NCBI RefSeq assembly: GCF_036711975.1
Contig: NC_091972.1
Location: forward strand, 28,587,001-28,651,000
Direction: 5' to 3'
Source: Onthophagus taurus
Lineage: Eukaryota > Arthropoda > Insecta > Coleoptera > Scarabaeidae
Length of the DNA: 64,000 nucleotides
The notes beneath the pieces are model-generated. The model was not told the DNA's origin. It saw only the letters and a program-made list of their open reading frames with translations, and made no database searches. Position 1 is the stretch's first letter. Every line of letters begins with the position of its first letter. Shown here one piece after another: positions 38,701 through 45,074 of the stretch. Position numbers and translations under genes: made by a program.

Positions 38701-41700
38701 GGTTTAATATTAAAAATATATAAACTTTCTATACTTTCAAGTGGTCGTTTATTAAACCTTTATTAACGATATTACTGGTAGAATGGATTACGAATTTAAT
38801 TTTAAACAGATTAATTTTAATGATTAAACTTCGTGGAATAGGCATGTTATCCCATTGTTAAATGTCCACATAATTTATTCCTGGTTTTGTACCGAATATA
38901 TTCTTTTCTGGTATTTATACTGCAGTGGTAAAACAGATTTGTCAAACTTATAATAATGCTTATCTAAAAAAATAAAATATTACAATATACAGGGTGATTC
39001 ACATAAGAACCGACACAGAGCACGGACATGTAGAGGACAATAAATTAAGATGATTTAACACAACTTATCTCTATACTAAGTTGCTGTGAAATTGTACGTA
39101 ATTTTAGGAATAAACTGTTTATTATGAACTAAAAAGACATCATCCATAAATAAATTTAGTTTAGGCATAATAATTTTCTGGTGGTAAAGAGAAAATCCCC
39201 AAAATGTCAAAATTAAGTACTTTTGGTTTTAAACTCGATCATAACTCAAGAATAAAAGGTGATGGAATTAATTAGGAATAAATTGTTTATTATGAACTAA
39301 AAAGATATTATATATTATTGATAAACAGATTTTGTTTAGATGTAATGATTTTCTAGTGATAAAGAGAAAATCCCCATAGTGTTAAAATTGAATACCTTTG
39401 TTATCAAAATCGATCATTACTCAAAAATTAATTGTGATGGAGATAAGTTTTTTTGAAATAAATTGTTTATTATGAACTAAAAAGACATCATCAATAAACA
39501 GAGTTGGTTTAGTTATAATGATTTTCTAGTGACAAAGAAAAATCACCAAAATGTCAAAATTGAGTACTTTTGATATTAAAATAGATCATAACTCTAAAAT
39601 TAAAGGTGATGGAGAAAAGTTTATTTGAAGTAAATTGTTTATTATGAACTAAAAGGACATTACTCATAAACAGATTTGGTTTAGTTATAATGATTTTCTA
39701 ATGATAAAAAGAGAAAATCATCGAAATATCAAAATTGAGTACTTTTGGTATTAAAATTGATCATAACTCAAGGATGAAAGGTGATGGAGAAAAGTTTTTT
39801 AAGAATAAATTGTTTATTATGAACTAAAGAAACAGCATCCATAAACAAATTTAGTTTAGATATAATGATTTTCTAGTGATAAAGAAAAAATCACCAAAAC
39901 GTTAAAATTGAGTACTTTTGGTATTAAAATAGATCACAACTCTAAAATTAAAGGTGATGGAGAAAAGTTTTTTTGAAGTAAATTGTTTATTATGAACTAA
40001 AAGGACATTACTCATTAAAAGATTTGGTTTAGTTATAATGATTTTCTAATGATAAAAAAGAGAAAATCATCGAAATATCAAAATTCAGTACTTTTGGTAT
40101 TAAAATTGATCATAACTCAAGGATGAAAGGTGATGGAGAAAAGTATTTTAGGAATAAATTGTTTATTATGAACTAAAAAAATATCATCCATAAACAAATT
40201 TAGTTTAGGTATAATGATTTTCTAGTGATAAAGAAAAAATCACCAAAATGTTAAAATTGAATACTTTTGGTATTAAAATAGATCATAACTCTAAAATTAA
40301 AGGTGATGGAGAAAAGTTTATTTGAAGTAAATTGTTTATTATGAACTAAAAGGACATTACTCATTAAAAGATTTGGTTTAGTTATAATGATTTTCTAATG
40401 ATAAAGAGAAAATCACCGAAATATCAAAATTGAGTACTTTTGGTATTAAAATTGATCATAACTCAAGGATGAAAGGTGATGGAGAAAAGTTTCTTAGAAA
40501 TAAATTGTTATTATGAACTAAAAAAACATCATCCATAAACAAATTTAGTTTAGGTATAATGATTTTCTAGTGATAAAGAAAAAATCAACAAAATGTTAAA
40601 ATTGAATACTTTTGGTATTAAAATAGATCATAACTCTAAAATTAAAGGTGATGGAGAAAAGTTTATTTGAAGTAAATTGTTTATTATGAACTAAAAGGAC
40701 ATTACTCATTAAAAGATTTGGTTTAGTTATAATGATTTTCTAATGATAAAGAGAAAATCACCGAAATATCAAAATTGAGTACTTTTGGTATTAAAATTGA
40801 TCATAACTCAAGGATGAAAGGTGATGGAGAAAAGTTTGATGGAGAAACCATAAACAAATTTAGTTTAGATGTAATGATTTTCAGGTGATAAAGAGATCAC
40901 CCTTAATCAACCCTATGAAATGCCTCAATTGAGTTTAATTTGCTACCAATTAATACCCTTAGTACACTCATAACGTATACCAAATTTGGTTTTTCTAGCT
41001 TAATGTATTACGAAGATATTGAATTTTTTTAAAATTTAAGAGCCAACTTTGAAGGCCTACAACTCCTCAGGGGTACAACTTTATTGTCCTCTACATGTCC
41101 CTGCTCTGTGTCGGTTCTTATGTAAATCACCCTGTATAAATATTGATACAAACATTAATGTTAACAAATTAACAATTAATACAAAAAAATTATAGAAAGT
41201 TATAATTATTTTGGTAGAGTTGACAGAAGCTACAAGTAATAGCTGTAATAAAATGCGTTAAAATTAAATTAGACAAAATTTAGAGATAAACACTTTCCTG
41301 GTGAACTACATACACACGATATAGTTGTTATCTTTCCTATGATTCAGCAGCAAAAATTGTTTATTTCGTAAATTCATTGAAAGAAAACGTAGAAAATACC
41401 AAATTCATCAGAAAATTATCTTTTTATTTTATTATTATACCTGATAACGCGACATATATTTGACCTCAAAAAAGATAAAACAATCAACATCTAAATGAAT
41501 TTTTAAAAGTAGACCCACATTAAAACCAAATTAGTTTAAATGGTGATTAGTGTTTAGATACAAAAGTAAAGAAGAAAACGTCATTATTAACTAATACCAT
41601 GTAGAAAGATAAAATCTATTATTAAACAACCATAAATGATAAACACCCACAAATATTTACTTACCTTGTTGACATCCTTAGTAGGTTGTTCTTCTAAAAC

Positions 41701-42207
41701 TGCAGGTTCTGTAAATTCCACATGATGTTTTGGATGGGAAGAAGACATTGTTTGTGAAGTTACACCAATATTTTCAACTGATTGATCAACACCATCAGTT
41801 TCATCAATTTCCTGTTCAATTGGAACGGGGTTAGTTTTCTCTTTCACCTTCAAAAATAAATACAAAATTGTTACATTATTATTTCTAATATATATTGATA
41901 CTAAACTTGGTGTAATCGTTGTGAGATAACTTTTTAACAAATTAAGATACAACTTTTACACCAATAATTCAGGATCATTTTACTTAATCATTTTATTTAC
42001 TTTCTTGCCAGCTTTTTTCTGTTTCTTTTCTTTCGGTTTCTGTTTGGTTTGGCTGGTAAGCAAAGCATTGGTTTGCTGTCTTTGCTCTGCAATGGCCTCT
42101 TCGTAGGTCTTCTCTTTGGTAACAACCATTGAGATGAAAAGTAAAACTGCGGCCGAAATAACGACGAAAAGGCACACGATTGCGATCGTTTGGACGTCGA
42201 ACATCAT
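11779..42207 (-). CDS. RRBP1: Kinectin/p180 (ribosome-binding protein 1) family ER coiled-coil protein, 16 coding exons
   Basis: Sixteen exons with GT/AG borders and fully compatible phases sum to 2664 nt (887 codons plus stop). The N-terminus (MMFDVQTIAIVCLFVVISAA) is a single uncleaved membrane anchor. It is followed by KEKTYEEAIAEQRQ, the family's signature just after the anchor, and a lysine-rich stretch. Next come an acidic linker and an R-R-P-K-K-D block. A conserved block containing SLVRKAELSRSEVQ precedes a long coiled coil that starts GKADPVQKLKKQLAEKEK. DLRKKNWKVMEAL near its middle is a kinectin/RRBP1 hallmark. The tail is Ser- and Lys-rich. By family, the protein sits in the rough ER membrane with the coil in the cytosol and affects ribosome, mRNA and microtubule association. 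The vertebrate decapeptide-repeat region is absent. Introns reach 9.4 kb and are packed with transposons. Kinectin versus RRBP1 orthology is not resolvable here. Confidence 0.85.
12081..12161 (-). CDS. Kinectin/p180 exon 15: Ser-rich then Lys-rich tail
   Basis: 27 codons in phase 0, from TALSSASSATSSISEVKV to a run of lysines. Acceptor TTCTCGCAG, donor GTATCATC. The basic tail suits the family but is compositional evidence only. Confidence 0.6.
12304..12354 (-). CDS. Kinectin/p180 exon 14: Ser/Asn-rich tail
   Basis: 17 codons in phase 0 (AINNHSSTSNGPAVTVE). Acceptor TTGTTGCAG, donor GTAAATAT. It is recognised from splice sites, phase and position rather than homology. Confidence 0.6.
13003..13296 (-). 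pseudogene. RTE-like LINE RT fragment, catalytic half
   Basis: FTDDQVVVTENKEDAAYM carries the metal-binding D-D box of the RT palm. It is followed by WGLEINMAKIEYLVVE and the FTYLGFLISK box. The preceding RT part is found in the same orientation at about 17090-17440. A plus-strand LINE lies between them, so one element was split by a later insertion. Confidence 0.65.
13310..16950 (+). pseudogene. I-clade-like LINE with RNase H, decayed, split by a piggyBac MITE
   Basis: The order is endonuclease tail (NPRKTNLSIFASCLS near 13400), linker (ATLWWTPDLHSLKVKCRKAF), a TTAA insertion at 13628-14463, then continuation NKAKQTRLNSDW. RT follows with FLDIEGAFDKTTF (14988 on) and GCSQGGVLSPLLWC, with YADD at 15266-15277. 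An RNase H domain at 15920-16321 has IHTDGSKKAEGSGAGIF and a YTDSRQAMLAV box. The 3' region at 16634-16945 has the cysteine-rich C-R-E-C...H-x-x-C-D-C tail. An RNase H after the RT is typical of I-like LINEs. Multiple frameshifts and stops make it inactive. Confidence 0.75.
13628..14463 (+). mobile_element. piggyBac-type internally deleted element (TTAA duplication)
   Basis: The ends are CCTTCCGGCAGGCGCGC and its exact complement, both flanked by TTAA (13624-13627 and 14464-14467). 13987-14130 encodes an acidic piggyBac-like N-terminus (DDSDISDEEKIIAQSEYD). 14195-14290 carries a broken cysteine-rich C-terminus (CTTCKKKHSKTMITC). The catalytic core is deleted. Removing the element and one TTAA restores the LINE reading frame across the junction. 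Confidence 0.85.
17090..17440 (-). pseudogene. RTE-like LINE RT fragment, upstream half
   Basis: The minus strand reads SVPRNKLFEVLDNASIKL, then VRTIKELYSAATSATK and a degenerate LSPTLFN-like end. This is the RT region that precedes the D-D box found at 13003-13296. Stops and a frame change are present upstream. Confidence 0.55.
17508..17623 (+). repeat. Two direct 53-bp copies, period 63 bp
   Basis: ACCACGATTGCTACCCATGT followed by the same 30 bases occurs at about 17511 and 17574, with only a short variable spacer between the copies. No function is evident. Confidence 0.8.
17741..17759. repeat. (TA)n microsatellite
   Basis: Roughly ten TA units within an intron of the kinectin/p180 gene. 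Confidence 0.8.
18051..18146 (-). CDS. Kinectin/p180 exon 13: end of coiled coil
   Basis: 32 codons in phase 0: DISNLTQQLEESQKRNSE and onward to NLAVK. Acceptor TTTTCTAG, donor GTAAGTTA. Confidence 0.8.
19048..19078 (-). ncRNA. Candidate hammerhead ribozyme, Penelope-type terminus
   Basis: On the minus strand: CTGAAGA (19069-19075), stem II GGCC-AAG-GGCC (19057-19067), GAAA (19053-19056), then the palindrome AACTAGTT forming a very short stem III. This matches the minimal hammerhead found in Penelope-like retroelement termini. Confidence 0.6.
19163..19198 (-). ncRNA. Candidate hammerhead ribozyme, second copy
   Basis: On the minus strand: CTGAAGA (19189-19195), stem II GAAAC-ATTA-GTTTC (19174-19187), GAAA (19170-19173) and the palindrome AAACATGTTT as short stem III. 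A fragment of the same sequence without the second half of stem II lies in opposite orientation near 19390. Confidence 0.6.
19460..21004. mobile_element. Foldback element with ~30-bp terminal inverted repeats
   Basis: CATCTCTCATCTTATCCATT and further bases at about 19461 recur inverted at about 20974-21001. Each end abuts TTAA. Inside are a 175-bp tandem array (19496-20020) and, at 20040-20650, repeated GTCAA...TTGACGTTGACATT and CCGGAAGTT motifs in both orientations. TTAA flanks suggest piggyBac-like mobilisation; no protein is present. Confidence 0.6.
19496..19945 (+). repeat. 175-bp tandem repeat, three copies, each internally palindromic
   Basis: GTAGGTAGCGCTAGTTAGCA starts at 19496, 19671 and 19846, an exact 175-bp period. 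Within each unit, CTAGAACTAACAC and the inverse GTGTTAGTTCTAG enclose a hairpin-forming stretch. The third unit is truncated in its hairpin. Confidence 0.85.
21279..21666 (-). mobile_element. tRNA-derived SINE with 13-bp target duplication
   Basis: On the minus strand the head at 21666 begins GGGGGCGTGATGGCTCAGCG (A box) and carries GGTTCGAACCCC (B box) about 50 bp later, as in a tRNA gene. The body is about 390 bp, GC-rich, and ends in a CATA-type repeat tail. TTACAATTTTGTA flanks it on both sides (21266-21278 and 21667-21679). Pol III promoter boxes, simple-repeat tail and target duplication together make a SINE. Confidence 0.9.
22198..22314 (-). CDS. Kinectin/p180 exon 12: coiled coil
   Basis: 39 codons in phase 0, from LQDQLDEMQQRLAIEEEE to IDRLTE. 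A 4-kb mariner fills the following intron. Confidence 0.8.
22702..22815 (-). CDS. Kinectin/p180 exon 11: coiled coil
   Basis: 38 codons in phase 0, from EGVLNKLQNHVEQAEIQW to LKTQLKQ. Donor GTACGTTT. Confidence 0.85.
22885..23130 (-). CDS. Kinectin/p180 exon 10
   Basis: 82 codons in phase 0, from ETVTKIKLEQES to KVIIADT. It contains IQRLFPNIKVNENVTHEEW, matching the family's conserved L-F-P region within the coil. Confidence 0.85.
23400..23480 (-). CDS. Kinectin/p180 exon 9: DLRKKNWKVMEAL signature
   Basis: 27 codons in phase 0. The D-L-R-K-K-N-W-x-x-M-E-A-L stretch is one of the best conserved segments of the family. Acceptor ATTTAG, donor GTAAGTGC. Confidence 0.85.
23608..23841 (-). CDS. 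Kinectin/p180 exon 8: coiled coil
   Basis: 78 codons in phase 0, from LKSEVLNLEEEKRQTDLS to AEQKDKNN. Acceptor CTTACAG, donor GTAAGTTT. Confidence 0.85.
23899..24102 (-). CDS. Kinectin/p180 exon 7: coiled coil
   Basis: 68 codons in phase 0, from EAHKDLEHRYGMMQRQ to DEIITK. Heptad-like coiled coil. Acceptor ATTTGTAG, donor GTAAACAT. Confidence 0.85.
24248..24718 (-). CDS. Kinectin/p180 exon 6: start of coiled coil
   Basis: 157 codons in phase 0. It opens GKADPVQKLKKQLAEKEK and continues as glutamine/glutamate-rich heptads. The donor is GTTAGTTT. Confidence 0.9.
24807..24952 (-). CDS. Kinectin/p180 exon 5: conserved LVRKAELS block
   Basis: 146 nt, beginning with two bases that complete the codon split with exon 4. 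It encodes AEKDGLNLQLLSSLVRKAEL and continues to DEWSE. This block is strongly conserved in kinectin/RRBP1. Confidence 0.85.
25049..27478 (+). mobile_element. piggyBac element, full length
   Basis: The termini CCCGGCGTCCGACACGTAGG (left) and ...CACGTGTCAGGCGCCGGG (right) are flanked by TTAA at 25045-25048 and 27479-27482. A subterminal copy with the sequence CTAGGGTGTACCAAACC lies near 25233. The element carries one transposase gene with two frame breaks and sits in a kinectin/p180 intron in the opposite orientation. Confidence 0.9.
25398..27123 (+). pseudogene. piggyBac transposase, two frameshifts and a lost catalytic Asp
   Basis: piggyBac transposases cut and paste at TTAA with a DDD-type RNase H fold. 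The N-terminus is acidic (SSEEEDIEADGKSEEDN). A frame change near 25625-25655 leads into ENIISQLPGVKQCARGKK, and a second near 26475 leads into MNSTLFGFQKDFTILSYV. The first catalytic Asp is in LTMDDKLEAFRGRCPFRQY (26141-26146). At the second site the expected D-N-W reads N-N-W (AAT at 26381-26383), so an essential residue is lost. The third Asp is in KGGVDTVDE (26683-26685). The C-terminus has a cysteine-rich zinc domain (CDFC...CEGC...CENC). Length is normal for the family, so decay is fairly recent. Confidence 0.9.
27658..27864. mobile_element. 207-bp foldback MITE of mariner/Tc1 type
   Basis: Flanked by TA on both sides. The arms of nearly 80 bp (CAGTCATGTTCACGGGAAAT and onward) are almost perfect inverted copies around a GC-rich loop of about 45 bp near 27740-27785. 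The long frames across it on both strands are mirror images and are not genes. Confidence 0.85.
27960..28400. repeat. GC-rich inverted and direct repeats, probable MITE remnant
   Basis: GGCTGCTTGCCAGCC near 27972 is inverted at about 28321 (GGCTGGCAAGCAGCC). A direct repeat, GTGACCTG followed by TCGCCGCTGCCTGGCTAC, occurs near 28216 and 28360. GCGCTTAAG occurs just outside each inverted arm and could be a target duplication, but the boundaries are uncertain. Confidence 0.5.
28867..29020. mobile_element. 154-bp MITE with short inverted ends
   Basis: The ends are ACACGTTGACTGCC and its near-complement GGCAGTTAACGTGT. TTA lies directly outside each end, which suits a PIF/Harbinger-type duplication. 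A one-base shift would instead suggest TTAA. Confidence 0.5.
29097..29172 (-). repeat. tRNA-like/SINE head fragment
   Basis: The minus strand carries GGTTCGAACC (B box) about 45 bp after a weak A-box-like GAGTTGCAGCGC. There is no acceptor stem, anticodon arm or tail that would make it a tRNA gene, so a SINE remnant is more likely. Confidence 0.3.
29827..30063. repeat. 98-bp perfect inverted repeat at a hAT boundary
   Basis: 29827-29924 is the complement of 29966-30063 without a visible mismatch; the loop is 41 bp. Both outer ends stop inside the hAT terminal bases CAGAGAG. A direct copy of the central segment lies at about 29731-29826. The structure is an inverted duplication of the hAT-genome junction. 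Confidence 0.75.
30056..31262 (+). pseudogene. hAT (ZMYM1/DUF4371-like) transposase, truncated
   Basis: The left end is CAGAGAGGGGCAGAGGGGG. Coding sequence at 30167-30460 includes GFIKLDALDAKCIAKAI and LGFDGCSTMSGKEGGVQ, and 30569-31171 includes VLQSVALNAVKASQHISRLL and EFWRRSLIIPYLDSIINSF. These are the middle and C-terminal parts of the animal ZMYM-like hAT transposase. Frame breaks occur near 30460 and 30530. The frame ends at a TAA at 31169-31171 in a VDVIKDQP region, and the dimerisation domain is missing. Confidence 0.75.
31263..31350. mobile_element. 88-bp TTAA-flanked mini-MITE
   Basis: CCCCTTAACCTAC at the left and GTAGGTTAAGGGG at the right, flanked by TTAA (31259-31262 and 31351-31354). 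It lies just past the last recognisable hAT coding sequence. It is among the smallest self-evident piggyBac-like MITEs in the window. Confidence 0.75.
31355..32212. other. Intron sequence, nothing recognised
   Basis: Intron 4 of the kinectin/p180 gene. CAGGATGTATCAAATG near 31870 and AATCACTCTG near 32125 both adjoin TA and may be ends of an old mariner MITE, but the inverted match is weak. Confidence 0.4.
32213..32474 (-). CDS. Kinectin/p180 exon 4: lysine-rich linker
   Basis: 262 nt, leaving one base of a split codon. It runs from KDNSPKREPVKEKL to HNILEQL, with a K-D-K-K-K-K-K run. The donor is GTAAGTAT. The piggyBac element and several other transposons lie in the 7.3-kb intron that follows. 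Confidence 0.8.
32752..32907 (-). CDS. Kinectin/p180 exon 3: basic R-R-P-K-K-D block
   Basis: 52 codons in phase 0, starting RRPKKDKVRPILLNRDM after acceptor GGTTTGCAG and ending FELMHSQS before GTAAGTC. Reading past the donor gives a stop about 17 codons later, which supports the splice. Confidence 0.8.
32908..34386. other. Intron sequence, nothing recognised
   Basis: AT-rich intron 2 sequence of the kinectin/p180 gene. No coding similarity or terminal repeats seen. Confidence 0.5.
34387..34947. mobile_element. 561-bp mariner-type MITE with inner hairpin
   Basis: The ends CAGTATGATTTATAACATAC and complement match over about 50 bp with a few differences, and TA flanks both. An inner inverted pair, TTTGAGAACCGCTGATA (34532) and TATCAGCGGTTCTCAA (34627), may be a second, nested MITE of about 110 bp. 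Confidence 0.8.
35490..37145 (+). pseudogene. Jockey-clade LINE, end of gag to start of RT, decayed
   Basis: 35517-35792 starts with NHPANYRGC, the Jockey gag C-terminal signature. 35834-36088 opens the endonuclease (IMLWNCNGLRQHQTLPIILK ... ARGGSAIIIKSNI). 36371-37145 is the region before and at the start of RT, reaching MIPKPGKPPTDVTSYRPISL and LLPLLSKLLEKLLL. Frames are repeatedly broken. Sequence similarity stops at 37145, so the catalytic YADD region is lost. Confidence 0.75.
37169..37248. repeat. 28-bp inverted repeat, 80-bp hairpin
   Basis: GGTGCGGCCCAGACAGGACG and onward to CGCGCCT at 37169-37196 is inverted with three differences at 37221-37248. A small foldback, immediately past the truncated Jockey element. 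Confidence 0.6.
37249..38189. other. Intron with shared repeat terminus
   Basis: No coding sequence. GAGGGGCCTTGACTTTTTGC near 37743 resembles GAGGGGTCTTGACTTTTGTC near 9177, suggesting both are ends of one dispersed repeat family of unknown class. Confidence 0.4.
38190..38460 (-). pseudogene. LINE reverse transcriptase fragment
   Basis: The minus strand reads LRQGDGLSSLLFNSSLEKVV, the RT palm box that precedes the catalytic Asp pair, followed by a degraded LAFADE-like stretch. Frames are broken. Confidence 0.5.
38600..38855. repeat. Foldback repeat, arms ~115 bp
   Basis: The arm at about 38608-38720 (with ATTCGTAATCCATTCTACTA) is inverted at about 38750-38855 with moderate divergence. No clear target duplication. 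Confidence 0.65.
38990..41134. mobile_element. Mariner-type non-autonomous element filled with a satellite-like array
   Basis: TIRs of about 55 bp start CAGGGTGATTCACATAAGAA and continue through ACCGACACAGAGCACGGACA. The right copy is inverted at 41080-41134. TA flanks both ends. No transposase. The interior is almost entirely the tandem array described separately. Confidence 0.85.
39105..40850 (+). repeat. ~173-bp tandem array with ~346-bp dimer organisation
   Basis: TAAATTGTTTATTATGAACT recurs about ten times at roughly 173-bp spacing. In the right half the units alternate: one type has CATCATCCATAAACAAATTT and the other GGACATTACTCATTAAAAG. Like units are therefore 343-347 bp apart (e.g. 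39980, 40326 and 40669; also 40152 and 40499). This is a small higher-order repeat as in satellite DNA. Confidence 0.85.
41135..41664. other. Intron sequence, nothing recognised
   Basis: AT-rich sequence between the satellite-bearing element and exon 2 of the kinectin/p180 gene. Confidence 0.5.
41665..41847 (-). CDS. Kinectin/p180 exon 2: acidic linker
   Basis: 61 codons in phase 0, from VKEKTNPVPIEQEIDE to PTKDVNK. Low-complexity acidic sequence. The acceptor is TTTTTGAAG and the donor GTAAGTAAA. Confidence 0.75.
42001..42207 (-). CDS. Kinectin/p180 exon 1: start codon and membrane anchor
   Basis: 69 codons. ATG at 42205-42207 is followed directly by a second ATG codon, so either could serve as start. 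It encodes the hydrophobic anchor (residues about 7-28) and the KEKTYEEAI signature. It ends GGCAAGAAA before GTAAAT. Confidence 0.85.
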
Positions 42208-43118
42208 CCTGTATAGGGAATAACAATGAAATTGGATCTCTTTAAGTGAAACTAATTAGATTATGTGCCACGTTTAATTATGTTAGCGCAGACCTACTTA
42301 TCTGATTAAAAGTAATCTAAAAATAGAGAAAGAACTTTCGAAAATGTTTTAAAAATTCCGGAGTGAATATTATTTCTTGGTAAAAATGCAAATTTTTAAG
42401 ATAACCTATTTTCAAAAAAAAAAGAACAATTTTAGAATAAACGCAATGTATTTGTAGCTAAGTAAAAAGTTAAAATCGTTGATTATAGTACGAAAAAAAA
42501 TGTGCAGAAATATTGTTGTTTAGAGGGGTTTTTAATAAATAATGTAAAAAAAGCTATCAAGGCCACGTAGCACCATTGTGGATGTCGTGAATTAAGCCGG
42601 CCGCTAAACAAACCCATAGCCAAACTAAAAGATACTTTTACGGTGAAAATTGTTATAGTATGATGATGGGAAATAAGTTTGGTGGGATACTCACTTGTAA
42701 TCGTTGCCAGGTGGTTTAGCACTCACAGAAAATTAAAGATAAAATTCACGTACGCCTATTCACCAAAGCCGAACTGCCAAAACAGATAAAAATCAGTGCG
42801 CATGCTCAAGACAGGCGTATTTACAGCGAATGCATGGTTGGTTGCAAATGTTGCAGCAACTACGTGTAAATAACCATTTTACGTTTCTTTTCAATTCAAG
42901 TGCTCGCAGGTTTATTTTTGGATGTTTTGCACTGGTGTTTTGGATACTGCTGTTTTTATTATTAACTACGACGTATATTTTCATGTTAGTTTTGTAATTT
43001 TACACCCGCCTATTAATGAAATATAATAAATAAATATTTAAGAATAATTATTATTATAATACATGTTAATAGGCAAGGGCAAGGTCCGTTGAGTAAACAT
43101 ACTGTATAAGGTTTTTTT
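42208..43118. other. Upstream region of the kinectin/p180 gene
   Basis: Presumed promoter and 5'-UTR. The transcription start and any non-coding exon cannot be placed from sequence alone. No coding similarity. Confidence 0.4.
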
Positions 43119-43934
43119 GTAATTCGCGACCGTAATGAAAGCTATAACAGCACTCAAACGGGTGCTGTAATGAGACTCGTTACAGCATCCGATGCTGTAA
43201 TGAGATTTTAGTAACATTTTATGGAACCAGTTCAAGTTGGTGATATTGGGTCATTAATTTTTCTAGATGTCAATGTCACAATTTTTGTCTATGGATGTTT
43301 AAACACCTTCTTAGCATCGAATACAAGGTCCACAATGATGAGGACATTGAACTCTGAGCAATTTCTCTTATTTTGGGAGGTGTACATGAAACATTTTTGT
43401 TAGGTGAATACATTTTGTGTTTTGACAGTTTCTAATTGTCAATTCAAATTTCTATTTTCAAGTGTTACGGTGTTACCAACTGCTATATACCTATTTCGCT
43501 ACATTGTCAAAATTTATTTTATTTTTAGAAAAAAAAAGGATAAAAACGCGAATTACAAAAAATAGTATAAAAAACACGTTTCATAAGACTTAAAGCACTC
43601 ATTCATTAAAAAACTCGTGGCTTCGCCACTCGTTTTTCAACTTGAATTCGTACATTTCAAACGTGTCTTACGAAACTTGTTTTTTAATATACTATTTTGT
43701 AATTCGCGACGGTAATGAACGCTATAACAGTACTCAAACGGGTGCTGTAATGAGATTTTAGTAACATTTTATGGAACCAGTTCAAGTTGGTGACATTGGG
43801 TCATTAATTTTTCTAGCTGTCAATGTGACAATGTTTGTCTATGGATGTTTAAACACGTTTTTAGCATCGAATACAAGGTCCACAATGATGAGGACATTGA
43901 ACTCTGAGCAATTTCTCTTAGTTTGGGAGGTGTA

Positions 43935-44582
43935 CAGGGTGTCCAAATTTCGATGGGTTTGCAGGGTATCTCAGTTATTATAAAAGATAGAAAGTTGCGG
44001 TTTTCGCGAACCTGAGCTACTTTTTTGTGAAACTTACAATGGCGCAAACCAAATTTTCGTAGCCCTCTTCGTTTTTGATATACAGGGAGTGTTTCAAATT
44101 TACGATTTTCAGACACCTCCTGTATCTCGGTTATCCGGAATGTTAGTAAAAAAGTAAAAACGGGTTCTAATAGATTTTTTCACGTGGAATCCAATGGTGC
44201 ACGTAGAATTTTTCTAGTCATCACGGTTTTTGAGTTATAAACACAACCCAAATACTGAATACTCAACTTCTAAAATACTTAACTCTTTATAACTCAAAAA
44301 CCGTGATGACTAGAAAAATTCTACGTGCACCATTGGATTCAACGTGAAAAAATCTATTAGAACCCGTTTTTACGTTTTCGGATAGCGGAGATACAGGAGG
44401 TGTCTGAAAATCGTAAATTTTGAAACACTCCCTATATATCAAAAACGAAGAGGGCTATGAAAATTTGGTTTGCGCCATTGTAAGTTTCACAAAAAAGTAG
44501 CTCAGGTTTGCGAAAGCCGCAACTTTCTATCTTTCATAATAACTGAGATACCCTGCAAACCCATCGAAATTTGGACACCCTG
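43935..44582. mobile_element. 648-bp foldback element with ~300-bp arms
   Basis: CAGGGTGTCCAAATTTCGAT at the left is inverted at the right end, and the two halves are near-perfect inverted copies that meet near 44255. TA flanks it (43933-43934 and 44583-44584). Mariner-type foldback with no protein. Confidence 0.9.
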
Positions 44583-45074
44583 TACAGGTGGTTCAAATTC
44601 GATGTCCGAATAGGCTAACTCGAAAACTATAAGAGTTAGAAAAAAAGTAGCTTACATGTCATGATCTCGTTTTTCGAGAAACTGCTAATGCCAAAAACCT
44701 CAAAGCGCTATCGTCTTTTGTTTTTCCCCTAGAGGCCAAAATTGAAAATATCGTAAAACCAACAAGTGCAATTATCTTGGTTATTATTGTAGGTGGAGTA
44801 TTATAACTACGACATTATATGGACACTTTTTTACAGAAATAATCTTATTTTTAGTGTCGTCAAAGAAATTAAATTTACAGTTTCCTGTAAATTATAACTA
44901 AAATTTAAAAAAACATATTTCTGATATTTGAAATAAATACATTTGTTGAACTATTTAATTTATATTTGTTTTACAGAAAAGTTGGAATAGATTGCATTAT
45001 TTCACATTTTTTATTAATATTTAATATTATTATTAAATGACTTAATTAGATTATTAATAGATGGCGATCATATA

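Noticed and set aside
38990..40850. CRISPR-like regular repeat array
   Set aside because: Units are ~173 bp and contiguous without unique spacers, inside a eukaryotic transposon; it is satellite-like.
43221..43983. Two similar frames starting MEPVQVGDIGSL
   Set aside because: They lie in a non-coding tandem repeat; no similarity, and the second runs into a transposon.
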